Of a stretch of DNA of 64,000 bases, positions 54,404 through 63,941 are shown piece after piece. Source of the DNA: an uncultured Bacteroidales bacterium (GTDB lineage: Bacteria > Bacteroidota > Bacteroidia > Bacteroidales > SZUA-534); NCBI GenBank assembly GCA_902790595.1, contig CADASL010000005.1:154949-218948 (forward strand). The letters are read 5' to 3'. The notes below the pieces were generated by a model that had not been told where the DNA came from, searched no databases, and saw only the letters and a list, made by a program, of their open reading frames with translations. A program made the translations under genes and the position numbers. The first letter of the stretch is position 1, and each line of letters starts with the position of its first letter.

Positions 54404-54491
54404 GCTTTTGCCAGAAGCGTTTTAAATCAGACCAATTAATTGATTAAAGCCACTTTAGGCCTCTCTCGCTTACATAAACACGCATTTGGTG

Positions 54492-57400
54492 TTACATTTT
54501 TGAACGCGAGAACCACTCTATCGCCTTTCGCAGCAAGCGGAATTTGAGCGTGATGTACATCACCAGCGAGAAGAACCAAATAACCATCATATTCACCCAA
54601 TATGTGGGGAACTGGCGCCCGAAAAGGTTCTTGCAAGGCGCGTAGAAGTGCGCTTTGATGAACGGATGCGTGGGTTCAAGATAGATGGGGTCGCTCTTTT
54701 GATAGAGGCGGCCTTCGAACTCGATGATGCGGTCGAGCGAGGTGGAATTACGGACAAACGATGTCAAGTTCTCGTTGCTGTAACGGAGTTTGCGCTCTAC
54801 AAAACGCTCCCGCTCATCGTCGGTGCGCTGCATTGAGTTTATAAGCAGGTCCTTCTGATTGTTGACGTGGTTGTACTGCTTGTAATAGTAGGTTTTCAGC
54901 TTGCCGAGGAACGCCTCCAGATTGTCGAAAATCTCAGGTGTGACGCGGTTCAGATAGAGGCGGTCAACCTTGTCGTACTGGAAATAGCCCATTGCGTCGA
55001 GCGGCAGCGAAAGCTCATTGCGCAGCAGCTCAAGTTCCTTCTTCACACGAATCTGACACGACGGATTGTTGTAGTTGCGCCGGCAGTAAGTCACCTTATT
55101 CTCGATGGTCTTCATCCAGTAATTCTTACGGAAATCGCACTGGCTCAACACTTTATTATACTCATAGAAATCGCGTTCAAATTCGTTCTCTTTGAACTGT
55201 TGCACGGCCAGCGCCTCGTAGGCCCACCGCGCCGTAATAATCTCACCATAGACCGGTATCGACTCCGGATTTGAAATAACTGGATTCAGCTTGTCGAACG
55301 GCACAATTATACCGCTCATAATCAGCTGAGGAATCACTAGGAACGGTATCAATATATATATGGTGACTACGGTGTCGAAACTGTCGGAAATGTTCAGACC
55401 GAGAAGGCACGAGAAGAACCACGAGCTGAAAAGTGCGAACCAATAATAGAAGAACATTCCGTGGATGCCTAAAACAAGGTTGCCCACGGCCACAAACATC
55501 AGCGCCTGAATGGCCGAAATGACGAACAGAATGGCCATTTTCGAGAACAGATAGCTTGTGCGGCTGAGGTTCAAGAACCGCTCGCGCTTCTGGATTTTCC
55601 GGTCTTTGACAATCTCTTCGGCACTGACCGACAGCCCGATAAATATCGCCACAATGACCGCCATAAAAATGTAAACCGGGATATTCGCGTTGCCGAAGAA
55701 CGTGTAGTTGCCGGTTGACTCGTTGAAATATCGGATGAGGAACGCCAGAAGGAACGCCAGTACAGGTGACTCCAAAATGTTTATCACCATATACTGCCGG
55801 TTGCTGATTTTCGAGAGCACGTCGCGCTCCACAAACACGCAGAACTGCTTGAATTTGCCCGGGATTTTCGAGGCGTTAGCGGGCAGCTCGTCGTACTTTG
55901 CGTCGGGCTCGGGCAACTCTTTGCGCGACTCCTGAAAATGGCGGAACCAATCCTCGGGTTGCAAGCGGCGCACTGGTGTCAGGTTGCCGTACTCGTCGAG
56001 CATCTGCGACTCAACAATGTTGAAAATCTGTTCGGGATTGACGTTACCACAGGTGGGGCACTCGCTGTCGTTCCAGTTGGCCTGATGAACCTTGGTTTTG
56101 AAATAGATGATTGAATCGACCGGATTGCCATCGTAAATCAGATAGCCGCCTTTGTCGAGAATATACAGATTATCAAACATTTTGAAGATGTCGGACGACG
56201 GTTGGTGTATAACGGTGAACACCAGTTTGCCTTTCAGCGCCATCTCCTTCAAAATGTCCATAATGTTTTCCGAATCGCGCGACGACAAGCCCGAAGTAGG
56301 CTCGTCGAGGAAGAGAATGGCCGGCTCGCGAATCAGCTCCAGTGCGATGTTGAGGCGCTTGCGCTGTCCGCCGCTTATCTTTTTGTTGAGCGGACTGCCC
56401 ACCACCATATCTTTTATATCGAAAAGGCCTAAGCTTTTGAGCACTTTCAGCACCTTGCACCGAATCTGGAAATCGCTCAAATCGTCGAAACAGAGACGAG
56501 CGTTGAACAGAAGATTCTGATACACAGTTAGTTCCTCAACAAGCAAATCGTCCTGCGACACATAGCCAATCAGACCTTCAACCTTCTTTTTGTCATCGTA
56601 AATGTCGATGCCGTTGATGGTGACCGTTCCCGACGTCGGGCGGCAGCTGCCGTTGAGCACGTTGAGCAGAGTGGTCTTGCCCGAGCCGCTGGCTCCCATT
56701 ATGCCGACAAGGCTGCCCGACTCCTGAACAATGTTAATGCTGTTCAGACCTTTAACACCGCCTTTGAAATAATACTCCACATCTTTGGCCACAAACTGAA
56801 TTTTGTTGCCAATCTCGTCGGCGAAGAAATAGTTGACAATGTCGGAATAGTAGATGGGCTTCATCTTGGCATCGCGCAACGACGCGCCCAGGTTCAGCAC
56901 ATACACGTTGCCCGGAATCACAATCTGGCCGTTCAGGTACAGCTCGTTGGTGCCGAACTTGCGAATCAGGTACATATTCGACATCTCAAAATAGAGAACC
57001 CAAAGCTTGTCGTTGAACGTTTCGTGATAGAAGTGCCTGATGTCGGGAATCGACGATGCTTTCTGCCCGTCGATTAGCAAGATGCGCGGTGAAACCGGAA
57101 TGCTGTCGGCATCGGACAGCACAAAGTCCTTGAGCAAGTTGAAGTTATCAGCTGAGAAGAAAAAGCTCTCCGAAACCGTCTGCACAAATTCCAATTCCTG
57201 CTCCGACACCTCGGTACCCGATTTTATAAACTCGAGCAGCCGTATCATCACCACCATTTTCTGGCGGATGTCGAGGTCCTCGTTTATCTGGGTGCAGATT
57301 TTCAGAACCTTCACCGAGTTGAGCGCAAGTTTCTTCTCCTTTTTGTCTTCTTCCGATTGTTTTCGTTGATAATGAGCATAAAAGCCGTCGAAAAGCTCAA

Positions 57401-57539
57401 GATACTCTTCAACCGAGCTTTCGCGTAACTGTTGGTGGAGAAAAGTCTCAATAATCTGCCGTCCGTTCTTATTGTTGGTTCGCGGACCAATAATAATGGC
57501 GAACAACTGCATCAGTGCCTTTAGGACTTTCTCCCTCAT
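54492..57539 (-). CDS. ABCG-type ABC transporter, fused ATPase and permease with N-terminal extension
   Basis: 1015 residues. The N-terminal helical region (1 to about 130, possibly TerB-like) and a beta-rich segment (about 150-255) precede the ATPase (about 260-480). The ATPase has Walker A GASGSGKTT, signature ISGGQRKRL and Walker B LFLDEPTSGL. A CPTCG cysteine pair near residue 500 and then the permease follow (helices clustered about 590-770 and one near the C terminus). A long outside or helical insert lies between about 770 and 985. It is the last gene of an operon with a secreted protein and a lipoprotein. Substrate unknown; export is likely from the ABC2 permease type. Confidence 0.88.
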   Translation of the reverse strand: MREKVLKALMQLFAIIIGPRTNNKNGRQIIETFLHQQLRESSVEEYLELFDGFYAHYQRKQSEEDKKEKKLALNSVKVLKICTQINEDLDIRQKMVVMIRLLEFIKSGTEVSEQELEFVQTVSESFFFSADNFNLLKDFVLSDADSIPVSPRILLIDGQKASSIPDIRHFYHETFNDKLWVLYFEMSNMYLIRKFGTNELYLNGQIVIPGNVYVLNLGASLRDAKMKPIYYSDIVNYFFADEIGNKIQFVAKDVEYYFKGGVKGLNSINIVQESGSLVGIMGASGSGKTTLLNVLNGSCRPTSGTVTINGIDIYDDKKKVEGLIGYVSQDDLLVEELTVYQNLLFNARLCFDDLSDFQIRCKVLKVLKSLGLFDIKDMVVGSPLNKKISGGQRKRLNIALELIREPAILFLDEPTSGLSSRDSENIMDILKEMALKGKLVFTVIHQPSSDIFKMFDNLYILDKGGYLIYDGNPVDSIIYFKTKVHQANWNDSECPTCGNVNPEQIFNIVESQMLDEYGNLTPVRRLQPEDWFRHFQESRKELPEPDAKYDELPANASKIPGKFKQFCVFVERDVLSKISNRQYMVINILESPVLAFLLAFLIRYFNESTGNYTFFGNANIPVYIFMAVIVAIFIGLSVSAEEIVKDRKIQKRERFLNLSRTSYLFSKMAILFVISAIQALMFVAVGNLVLGIHGMFFYYWFALFSSWFFSCLLGLNISDSFDTVVTIYILIPFLVIPQLIMSGIIVPFDKLNPVISNPESIPVYGEIITARWAYEALAVQQFKENEFERDFYEYNKVLSQCDFRKNYWMKTIENKVTYCRRNYNNPSCQIRVKKELELLRNELSLPLDAMGYFQYDKVDRLYLNRVTPEIFDNLEAFLGKLKTYYYKQYNHVNNQKDLLINSMQRTDDERERFVERKLRYSNENLTSFVRNSTSLDRIIEFEGRLYQKSDPIYLEPTHPFIKAHFYAPCKNLFGRQFPTYWVNMMVIWFFSLVMYITLKFRLLRKAIEWFSRSKM

Positions 57540-57551
57540 TTTCAGCCTGTT

Positions 57552-57977
57552 TTATTGCTTAAAACCGATTAGCATCACGGCAATTCCCGAAGTGATGTCC
57601 TTTGCATCAATTTCAGCCTCGATAATGCAGTCCATAGAGTTTTCGAACTTGAAATCCCAGTATGGTGTGTTCTCGAAATCGCGGTTAGTGAACAGCAGGT
57701 TGCGGTCCTGGTCGTAAACCGAGAAGGCGAGATTGCCAGCGTCGGTGCCGCAGTAGCCAACCAAACGATAAATGGTGCCTCCGTAAAACGTGACATAGAA
57801 CTCGGCAATGTCCTCCTTGTTGAGCAACACGGTGTAATACTGTCCGTCAGACACATACGAGTCATTCATATGAGTCTGGCACATTTTAATCGACGACTCG
57901 ACCTGGGCCGTCAACATTTTGGGTGTGGCTATCGCCAACACTGCCAATATCAGTAAATATCTCATCGACACTTTCAT
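57552..57977 (-). CDS. Small secreted protein of unknown family
   Basis: 141 residues with a signal peptide (ends near MLTAQ, residue 25). The mature part of about 115 residues is beta-rich (FYVTFYGGTIYRLVGYCGTD, LAFSVYDQDRNLLF) and contains three cysteines. It resembles the periplasmic beta-sandwich proteins that accompany transporters, but I do not recognise a named family. It sits 12 bases before the ABC transporter and 6 bases after the lipoprotein gene. Confidence 0.75.
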   Translation of the reverse strand: MKVSMRYLLILAVLAIATPKMLTAQVESSIKMCQTHMNDSYVSDGQYYTVLLNKEDIAEFYVTFYGGTIYRLVGYCGTDAGNLAFSVYDQDRNLLFTNRDFENTPYWDFKFENSMDCIIEAEIDAKDITSGIAVMLIGFKQ

Positions 57978-57983
57978 AATCTA

Positions 57984-58883
57984 TTAACTTACAATTTGTT
58001 TTCTGATGTTTTCAACCTTGCCGGTAACGTTTGTCAATACCTCCTGCGGAACCTCAACTGTGGTTCGCGATTTGATTATTGTCATATGGTTCTCGACATC
58101 GATTTCAGGAACAACATAAGTGTAGTGCTGCTCAACCTCGTCGAAATCAGCCGAAAGCTCAATCAGAGCGTCAACCAAAACGCCTATCTCGTCGAGCTCG
58201 GCATAGTAGGGCGACAAAATTTTTATCAGATTCTCAAGCGGTTGCTTGCTCTCGCCGATACGCTGAACTAGCATTTCGTTATTTGTACCCTTCACAAGCT
58301 GCGTCATAATATACATTGCCTCAATCCAGCCGCCGGCGAGCACCAAAGCCCCCTCCTTCTGACGCTGCGACTCTTTCAGGTAAACATCAACATCACGGTA
58401 AGTGCTTGACATTATGCGCAAAAGCGAATCGGTATTATCGACATTGTTCTCAACCTGCTCAACCAGGCTTTTGTTGAACGCCGATGTAAGGTCCAAATCG
58501 TTGGCAATATTCTTGATGACCGAGAACTGATTGACAATCAACGGCGATTGCTCGTAAATGTTCATATACGCCAAATCGGCTCCGTAAACGCCGAGGTTTA
58601 CGCATTTCTTATATAAACTGGTGTAATTCTGATTGTTATCGACAGGATTGAGCAAATTCTCATTGAATTTGGTGCCGGCTTTTTTTATCATCATTGTTAA
58701 ATGATATGGCGACGGCAGGCTGAACAGAGTGTTGCCGAATTTAATTGTCTGCGATGTGGTGTCGAGCGTCAAATCAACCTCCAACATTTTGGACACGTCT
58801 TTTTTTGCCGAATTGTTGGCGCACGATGCGGTCAGCAACGCTGCCAACGCCAAAACCGGAATTTGTAATAATCTTACTTTCAT
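57984..58883 (-). CDS. Hypothetical lipoprotein linked to the ABC transporter
   Basis: 299 residues. A lipobox ALLTASC puts the lipidated cysteine near residue 21. The rest is mainly helical and acidic, with LPSPYHLTMMIKKAGTKFN near residue 56 and long amphipathic helices. Bacteroidota proteins with this SPYH-like segment are known, but no function is assigned. First gene of the three-gene operon with the secreted protein and the ABC transporter, which suggests a shared envelope role. Confidence 0.8.
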   Translation of the reverse strand: MKVRLLQIPVLALAALLTASCANNSAKKDVSKMLEVDLTLDTTSQTIKFGNTLFSLPSPYHLTMMIKKAGTKFNENLLNPVDNNQNYTSLYKKCVNLGVYGADLAYMNIYEQSPLIVNQFSVIKNIANDLDLTSAFNKSLVEQVENNVDNTDSLLRIMSSTYRDVDVYLKESQRQKEGALVLAGGWIEAMYIMTQLVKGTNNEMLVQRIGESKQPLENLIKILSPYYAELDEIGVLVDALIELSADFDEVEQHYTYVVPEIDVENHMTIIKSRTTVEVPQEVLTNVTGKVENIRKQIVS

Positions 58884-59075
58884 ATTTTTATACTTGTTTC
58901 AACAATTTATTTCTACATTTTTGCCACTTCTTCAAAAAAAAATCCGGCGAAGGCGAACCCTCCACCTCTGCCTTTTGGCAATACTATATGCAAGTAACTA
59001 AAAAAATCAACTCGTTACTGCACTCGAAGCCACTTTTCTTTCGAGAAAAAGGCAAAAAACTTAATGTTTTCAGAT

Positions 59076-59101
59076 AAAAAACGCCGATTAGAAGTGTCGG
59101 C
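59076..59101 (-). terminator. Rho-independent terminator of the M23 peptidase gene
   Basis: On the minus strand GCCGA-CACTTCTAA-TCGGC followed by GTTTTTT, directly after the stop codon. Confidence 0.75.
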
Positions 59102-60058
59102 TTAATCTAGATTTGAGAATGCGTTGACCATTTCGCCATATTCGGCCGAGGTCATATCTTTAAGGTAATAGCTGTCAGGATTTTTTCTGATGCCGGAAAC
59201 AATCACCTCGTAATGGAGATGCGGTCCTGTTGATATGCCCGTGTTGCCAATCAAGCCTACAACAGCACCCCGGCAAACGGAGTCGCCAACGTGAACGAGG
59301 TATTTGCTAAGGTGAGCGTAACGTGTTTTGTAACCATAGCCGTGGTCGATAACCACTTGCTTGCCATAACCGCGCGGGTCGTTCGACACGGAAACCACAA
59401 CGCCCTTGCCGGTTGCATAAACTTTGTTACCCTCGCGGGCGGCAATGTCAATGCCATCGTGAGGGATGCGGCGGTTTTTGATTGGGTGCATTCGCCAGCC
59501 AAACGACGACGAAACACGATATATTGAGGGGTTCACCGGCAGAATACCCGGCATACTGAGCAGACTGTCCTCAGAACGTTGCGCCGAGCGCAGCAACGAT
59601 TCGTATGACTGCTCCTGCAAATTCAGTTTGCTTGTGAGAATATCCACCTTGCGGTTGTATTCAACAAACAAATCGGTATTGAAATAGCCCTCAAGATACT
59701 TATATTTATTGGTACCGCCGAAACTTGCCATACGCTTATCGGCCGAAATTGGCTCCAAATCGGAGAGCACGCGGTAGCAGCTGTCGTCGTTACTTTGAAT
59801 CTCCGAAAGGAAATCCTCGATTGCCGAGAATCGAGAGTCTAATTGACGGATGTTGGCAATGCAAATCTCGCTCTCCGACTGCAAGCCAAACGATTTAAGT
59901 GACGGAATACCATTGAAATACGAAAGCGCCCAAGTCATAGTTCCTATGCCAAAAGCCACAAGAACAAACTTACCGCTGCGCTTTGTAAACTGCGCAAACG
60001 TGCGTTTCTCTATCTCGTAAGTCAGTGTTTCTCTATTGAATATGTACTTGTCTTTCAT
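59102..60058 (-). CDS. Membrane-anchored M23 family metallopeptidase
   Basis: 318 residues. A single N-terminal membrane helix (about 30-50) is followed by a coiled-coil region (about 65-165). The LytM-type domain (about 185-295) has zinc ligands in HDGIDI and HLHYEV, and the usual GYGYKTRYAHLSK segment. All ligands are present, so it should be an active peptidoglycan endopeptidase facing the periplasm. It is divergent from clpB. Confidence 0.93.
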   Translation of the reverse strand: MKDKYIFNRETLTYEIEKRTFAQFTKRSGKFVLVAFGIGTMTWALSYFNGIPSLKSFGLQSESEICIANIRQLDSRFSAIEDFLSEIQSNDDSCYRVLSDLEPISADKRMASFGGTNKYKYLEGYFNTDLFVEYNRKVDILTSKLNLQEQSYESLLRSAQRSEDSLLSMPGILPVNPSIYRVSSSFGWRMHPIKNRRIPHDGIDIAAREGNKVYATGKGVVVSVSNDPRGYGKQVVIDHGYGYKTRYAHLSKYLVHVGDSVCRGAVVGLIGNTGISTGPHLHYEVIVSGIRKNPDSYYLKDMTSAEYGEMVNAFSNLD

Positions 60059-60206
60059 CTCATGCGTCGGAAAGCGGGTGTAAAACTATGTATTTTTTGG
60101 AATATAAAAATGATTAAAGGCAGTTTTTTTTGAAAACGATGTGCTTTTAACAAGGAAATCGGCACAAATACCTATGTCGTTTTGGCTGAAATTTAACGAT
60201 TTGTTA

Positions 60207-60219
60207 TGACAAATTGTCA
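60207..60219. promoter_or_regulatory. Palindrome TGACAAATTGTCA upstream of clpB
   Basis: A 13-base palindrome in the 303-base gap between the M23 gene and clpB, 143 bases before the clpB ATG. It resembles TTGACAAATGTCAA at 3572-3585 upstream of dpp3. A regulator site is possible. No TAnnTTTG box is seen for clpB, so it may use another sigma factor. Confidence 0.35.
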
Positions 60220-60361
60220 AAATGCAAAACTCGCTAATTTATAAGCAAAATAATAATAACCAATCAGTTACACATTATTTAGCGGATTTAAAAACAGATT
60301 AAAGAAACCGTGGCTTGCATTTTGAAGAATTACCGGTCAGAAAATCAAAAAAAAATGAGCT

Positions 60362-62944
60362 ATGAACACGAATAATTTCACAATCAAGATGCAGGAAGTC
60401 TTGGAAAAGGCTTTCAACATTGCGCAAGCCGAAGGCAACCAAGCTGTGGAAACCGGCCACTTGCTGAAAGGTCTGCTGACCGAAGAGCAGAGCATCAGCC
60501 GATATATTCTGCAAAAGCACAATGTGTCGGAAAACTCTATGCTTCAAATAGTTGACAGCGTAATAAAATCGTATGCGCGTGTGTCGGGCGGCAGTTTGTA
60601 CCTGTCGTCGGATTTGAACGCGCTGCTGAACAACGCGCAACAATCGGCAACCAAAAACGGCGACCAGTTTGTTTCGGTTGAGCACGTGTGGGTTGCGTTC
60701 TTCAGCATCAACGACCAGATTACCAAACTGTTGCAAGACCAGGGACTAAGCCGCAAATCGGTTGAGAACTGCATAAAGGAAATCACCAAAGGCGAGAAGG
60801 TTACGAGCCAATCGGCTGAAGAGAGTTATATGGCGCTGTCGAAATACGCCGTGAACCTGAACGAGCAAGCAGCAACCGGCAAACTCGACCCAGTGATTGG
60901 CCGTGACGACGAAATTCGACGTATCTTGCAGATTTTGAGCCGAAGGACGAAGAACAACCCAATTCTGATTGGCGAACCGGGCACCGGCAAAACTGCCATC
61001 GCCGAAGGCATTGCGCACCGAATTGTCAAGAACGACGTGCCTGAAAACTTGAAAACCAAGAAGTTATACTCACTTGATATGGGAGCATTGGTTGCGGGCG
61101 CAAAATACAAAGGCGAGTTTGAAGAGCGACTTAAAAGCGTTGTAAATGAAGTAATTAAATCGGACGGCGAGATAATCCTGTTCATCGACGAGATTCATAC
61201 ACTGGTGGGCGCAGGAAAGAGCGAGGGCGCAATGGACGCGGCCAATATTCTGAAACCGGCGCTGGCACGTGGCGACCTGCGCGTGATTGGCGCCACAACA
61301 CTCGACGAGTATCAGAAATATTTTGAAAAAGACAAGGCGCTCGAACGTCGTTTCCAAATTGTAATGGTTGACGAACCCGACATAAACAGTTCAATATCAA
61401 TACTTCGTGGTTTGAAAGAGCGGTACGAAATGCACCATAAGGTTCAGATTCTTGACGACGCGATAATTGCCGCCGTCGAACTGTCGAACCGCTACATCAC
61501 CGACCGTTTCCTGCCCGACAAGGCCATCGACCTGATTGACGAGGCCGCATCGAAATTGAGACTCGAAATGAATTCGGTGCCGGAAGACATCGACGAACTG
61601 CAGCGCGACATTATGCAGTTGGAAATTGAGCGCGAGGCCATCAAACGCGAGGGCAACACAGCTAAAATCAATTCAATCAGCGAGGAACTGAACGAGAAGA
61701 ACGCTGAACTGACCGAAAAAATGGCAAAATGGAAGTCGGAAAAGGCGATTCTGGACGACATCCAAAGCAAGAAAAAACAGATTGAGGACCTGAAATACCA
61801 AGCCACGCAGGCCGAACGCAGCGGCGATTACGGCAAGGTGGCCGAAATCCGCTACGGCCGAATCAAAGAGTGCGAGGCGGCCATCGAGAAGCAAAAAGCA
61901 ATGCTTGAAGGCTCTGACACAATGATTCGTGAGGTGGTGACGCCTGAAGATATTGCCGAAGTAGTGTCGAAGTGGACACACATTCCGGTAACGAAAATGC
62001 TTCAGACAGAGCGAGATAAACTCATCAACCTTGAAGACGAACTGCACAAGCGCGTCATTGGGCAGGACCACGCCATCGAGGCCATCGCAAACGCTGTGCG
62101 CCGCAGCCGCGCCGGACTTCAGGACGCCAACAAGCCCATCGGGTCGTTCATCTTTCTGGGCACCACGGGCGTGGGCAAAACCGAACTGGCAAAGGCTTTG
62201 GCCGGATTCCTGTTCAACGACGAGAACCAAATGACAAGAATCGATATGTCGGAATATCAGGAACGGCACTCTGTGTCGAGGCTGATTGGCGCGCCCCCGG
62301 GATATGTGGGCTACGACGAGGGCGGACAACTGACAGAGGCCGTCAGGCGGAAACCCTACTCGGTTGTGCTGCTCGACGAGATTGAGAAGGCGCACCCCGA
62401 CGTGTTCAACATCTTGCTGCAAGTGCTCGACGACGGCCGGCTGACCGACAACAAGGGCCGGACGGTGAACTTCAAGAACACCATTATAATAATGACATCG
62501 AATTTGGGTTCGGACATCATCCAACGCGAATTCTCGACAATGAACGACAGCAACCGCCGCGAGGTTATGGACAAGGCGCAAAGCGAAGTTATGGGGTTGC
62601 TGCGGGCGTCGATGAAACCGGAATTCCTGAACCGAATTGACGAGATTATAATGTTCACACCGCTGTTCAAAGACGACGTGCGCAAGATTGTGAAACTGCA
62701 AATTGCCCGCCTGGCCGACCGTCTGGCAAAGAACGGCATCAGCATTGAGGCCAACGAGACGGCCATCGACCTGATTGCCAACGAAGGCTACGACGTAACT
62801 TTGGGCGCCCGACCGATAAAACGGCTGATTGAGCGCGCCGTGCTTAACCCGCTTTCGACGGCGATAATCAGAGGCGAGGTGGACAACACGAAGAAAATTG
62901 TGATTGACGGAAGCAGTGGAACTATCAGACTGACAAACGGATAA
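60362..62944 (+). CDS. clpB: ClpB disaggregase (Hsp100)
   Basis: 860 residues. Domains in order are the Clp N domain (1 to about 145) and AAA+ 1 with GEPGTGKTA (about 205) and the VGAGKSEGAMDAAN loop. The coiled-coil M domain (about 410-525) and AAA+ 2 with GTTGVGKTELAKAL (about 600) and RIDMSEYQERHSVSRLIG follow. With DnaK it extracts proteins from aggregates. Residues 806-824 (62777-62835) recur as a displaced DNA copy at 63942-64000, so the 3' end may have been replaced. Confidence 0.97.
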   Translation: MNTNNFTIKMQEVLEKAFNIAQAEGNQAVETGHLLKGLLTEEQSISRYILQKHNVSENSMLQIVDSVIKSYARVSGGSLYLSSDLNALLNNAQQSATKNGDQFVSVEHVWVAFFSINDQITKLLQDQGLSRKSVENCIKEITKGEKVTSQSAEESYMALSKYAVNLNEQAATGKLDPVIGRDDEIRRILQILSRRTKNNPILIGEPGTGKTAIAEGIAHRIVKNDVPENLKTKKLYSLDMGALVAGAKYKGEFEERLKSVVNEVIKSDGEIILFIDEIHTLVGAGKSEGAMDAANILKPALARGDLRVIGATTLDEYQKYFEKDKALERRFQIVMVDEPDINSSISILRGLKERYEMHHKVQILDDAIIAAVELSNRYITDRFLPDKAIDLIDEAASKLRLEMNSVPEDIDELQRDIMQLEIEREAIKREGNTAKINSISEELNEKNAELTEKMAKWKSEKAILDDIQSKKKQIEDLKYQATQAERSGDYGKVAEIRYGRIKECEAAIEKQKAMLEGSDTMIREVVTPEDIAEVVSKWTHIPVTKMLQTERDKLINLEDELHKRVIGQDHAIEAIANAVRRSRAGLQDANKPIGSFIFLGTTGVGKTELAKALAGFLFNDENQMTRIDMSEYQERHSVSRLIGAPPGYVGYDEGGQLTEAVRRKPYSVVLLDEIEKAHPDVFNILLQVLDDGRLTDNKGRTVNFKNTIIIMTSNLGSDIIQREFSTMNDSNRREVMDKAQSEVMGLLRASMKPEFLNRIDEIIMFTPLFKDDVRKIVKLQIARLADRLAKNGISIEANETAIDLIANEGYDVTLGARPIKRLIERAVLNPLSTAIIRGEVDNTKKIVIDGSSGTIRLTNG

Positions 62945-62965
62945 CGGCCTTCTTTTAAAGACAAC

Positions 62966-63000
62966 AAAAAAAACGCGTTCGGAAATGAGCGCGTTTTTTT
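62966..63000. terminator. Terminator between clpB and the convergent lipoprotein gene
   Basis: AAAAACGCG / CGCGTTTTT stem with A and T runs on both sides, able to act in both directions. Confidence 0.88.
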
Positions 63001-63027
63001 GTGGTGGCAACTTAATATTTGGCCAAC

Positions 63028-63804
63028 TTACGGCCGCTTAACTGGACGAATAGATAATCCATTGCAGCGGTCGTTGTGGCTCGACGGGTACACGTTGTTG
63101 CTGTTAAATTCGATGCACTGGGCGCAGCTCGGTTTGTTCACGTAGAGCGAACTCGACCAATAGTAACCCGCGTCACCTGCAAAGTAGGGCCCCGAATTGA
63201 AGCGATAACCTGCCGCGGGAAGGAAAATATGGGCATCGGACAACGAATATGAATCTAACGCTGTGCCGTCAACATAAACCTTGACACCCTTATCGCCATC
63301 AGATTTTGCACGGTAAACTATGTGGCCGCTTACGTTCTGCTCATTGTATTTATTTGTCCACACCCAATAGCACTGGTTGCTTAGTTCGTCCCAATCGGCT
63401 TTGGTTGGCATTGAGTAATCTGTGCCAAACACGGCAGCAGCAACATCGTCGGCTGGTTCGAGAGTTGTCTTGGTGTCGATTGTGCCATTACTTGCGTTTT
63501 TATTATATTTTGTGAGCGAGTTACTTGTAGCATTACAATATTTGTAGGTGTCCCAATAGTATTTGGATTTAGTTTGGGTTTCGCCCCAAGCGTAATAATT
63601 ACCATATTCCCAAGGATTGGCCGCACCCACATTGCAAATGGCCCAAAGGTTGCCACTTTCAAGGCCCAAATCGACAACACTAGTATTGACGTTCACGTCG
63701 ACGTTGCCATTGCCGCCACTATTATCATCATCACCTTTGTCACAGGCAACAAACAATGCTGCAATCATTGCGAGCATCGCCACTGAAAAAAACTTTTTTG
63801 TCAT
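63028..63804 (-). CDS. FISUMP-type lipoprotein
   Basis: 258 residues. Lipobox ALFVACD gives the lipidated cysteine near residue 21, followed by a short Asp/Gly/Asn linker. The domain matches the Fibrobacter succinogenes major paralogous domain pattern: VDLGLESGNLWAICNVGA, YYAWGET, DYSMPTKADWDEL, FLPAAGYRF, YYWSSSLY and LSIRPVK. Such proteins are often surface-exposed and occur in many copies per genome. It is convergent with clpB and forms the only gene in the segment between clpB and its displaced 3' copy. A TACATTTG promoter box lies at 63839-63846. Confidence 0.88.
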   Translation of the reverse strand: MTKKFFSVAMLAMIAALFVACDKGDDDNSGGNGNVDVNVNTSVVDLGLESGNLWAICNVGAANPWEYGNYYAWGETQTKSKYYWDTYKYCNATSNSLTKYNKNASNGTIDTKTTLEPADDVAAAVFGTDYSMPTKADWDELSNQCYWVWTNKYNEQNVSGHIVYRAKSDGDKGVKVYVDGTALDSYSLSDAHIFLPAAGYRFNSGPYFAGDAGYYWSSSLYVNKPSCAQCIEFNSNNVYPSSHNDRCNGLSIRPVKRP

Positions 63805-63838
63805 AATTGAAAGATTTATATGGTTATAAAACGCATAT

Positions 63839-63846
63839 CAAATGTA
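63839..63846 (-). promoter_or_regulatory. -7 box TACATTTG of the FISUMP lipoprotein gene
   Basis: The minus strand reads TACATTTG 35 bases before the ATG, with TTG about 20 bases further upstream. Confidence 0.6.
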
Positions 63847-63941
63847 GGTATGTTTTTTGAAAATGACAAGAAGAAAGCGGAAAGGAAATACGAAGTGTAA
63901 GCTAAAGCCAGCTGCGTTAGACGGATTATTGGCGGATGGAA

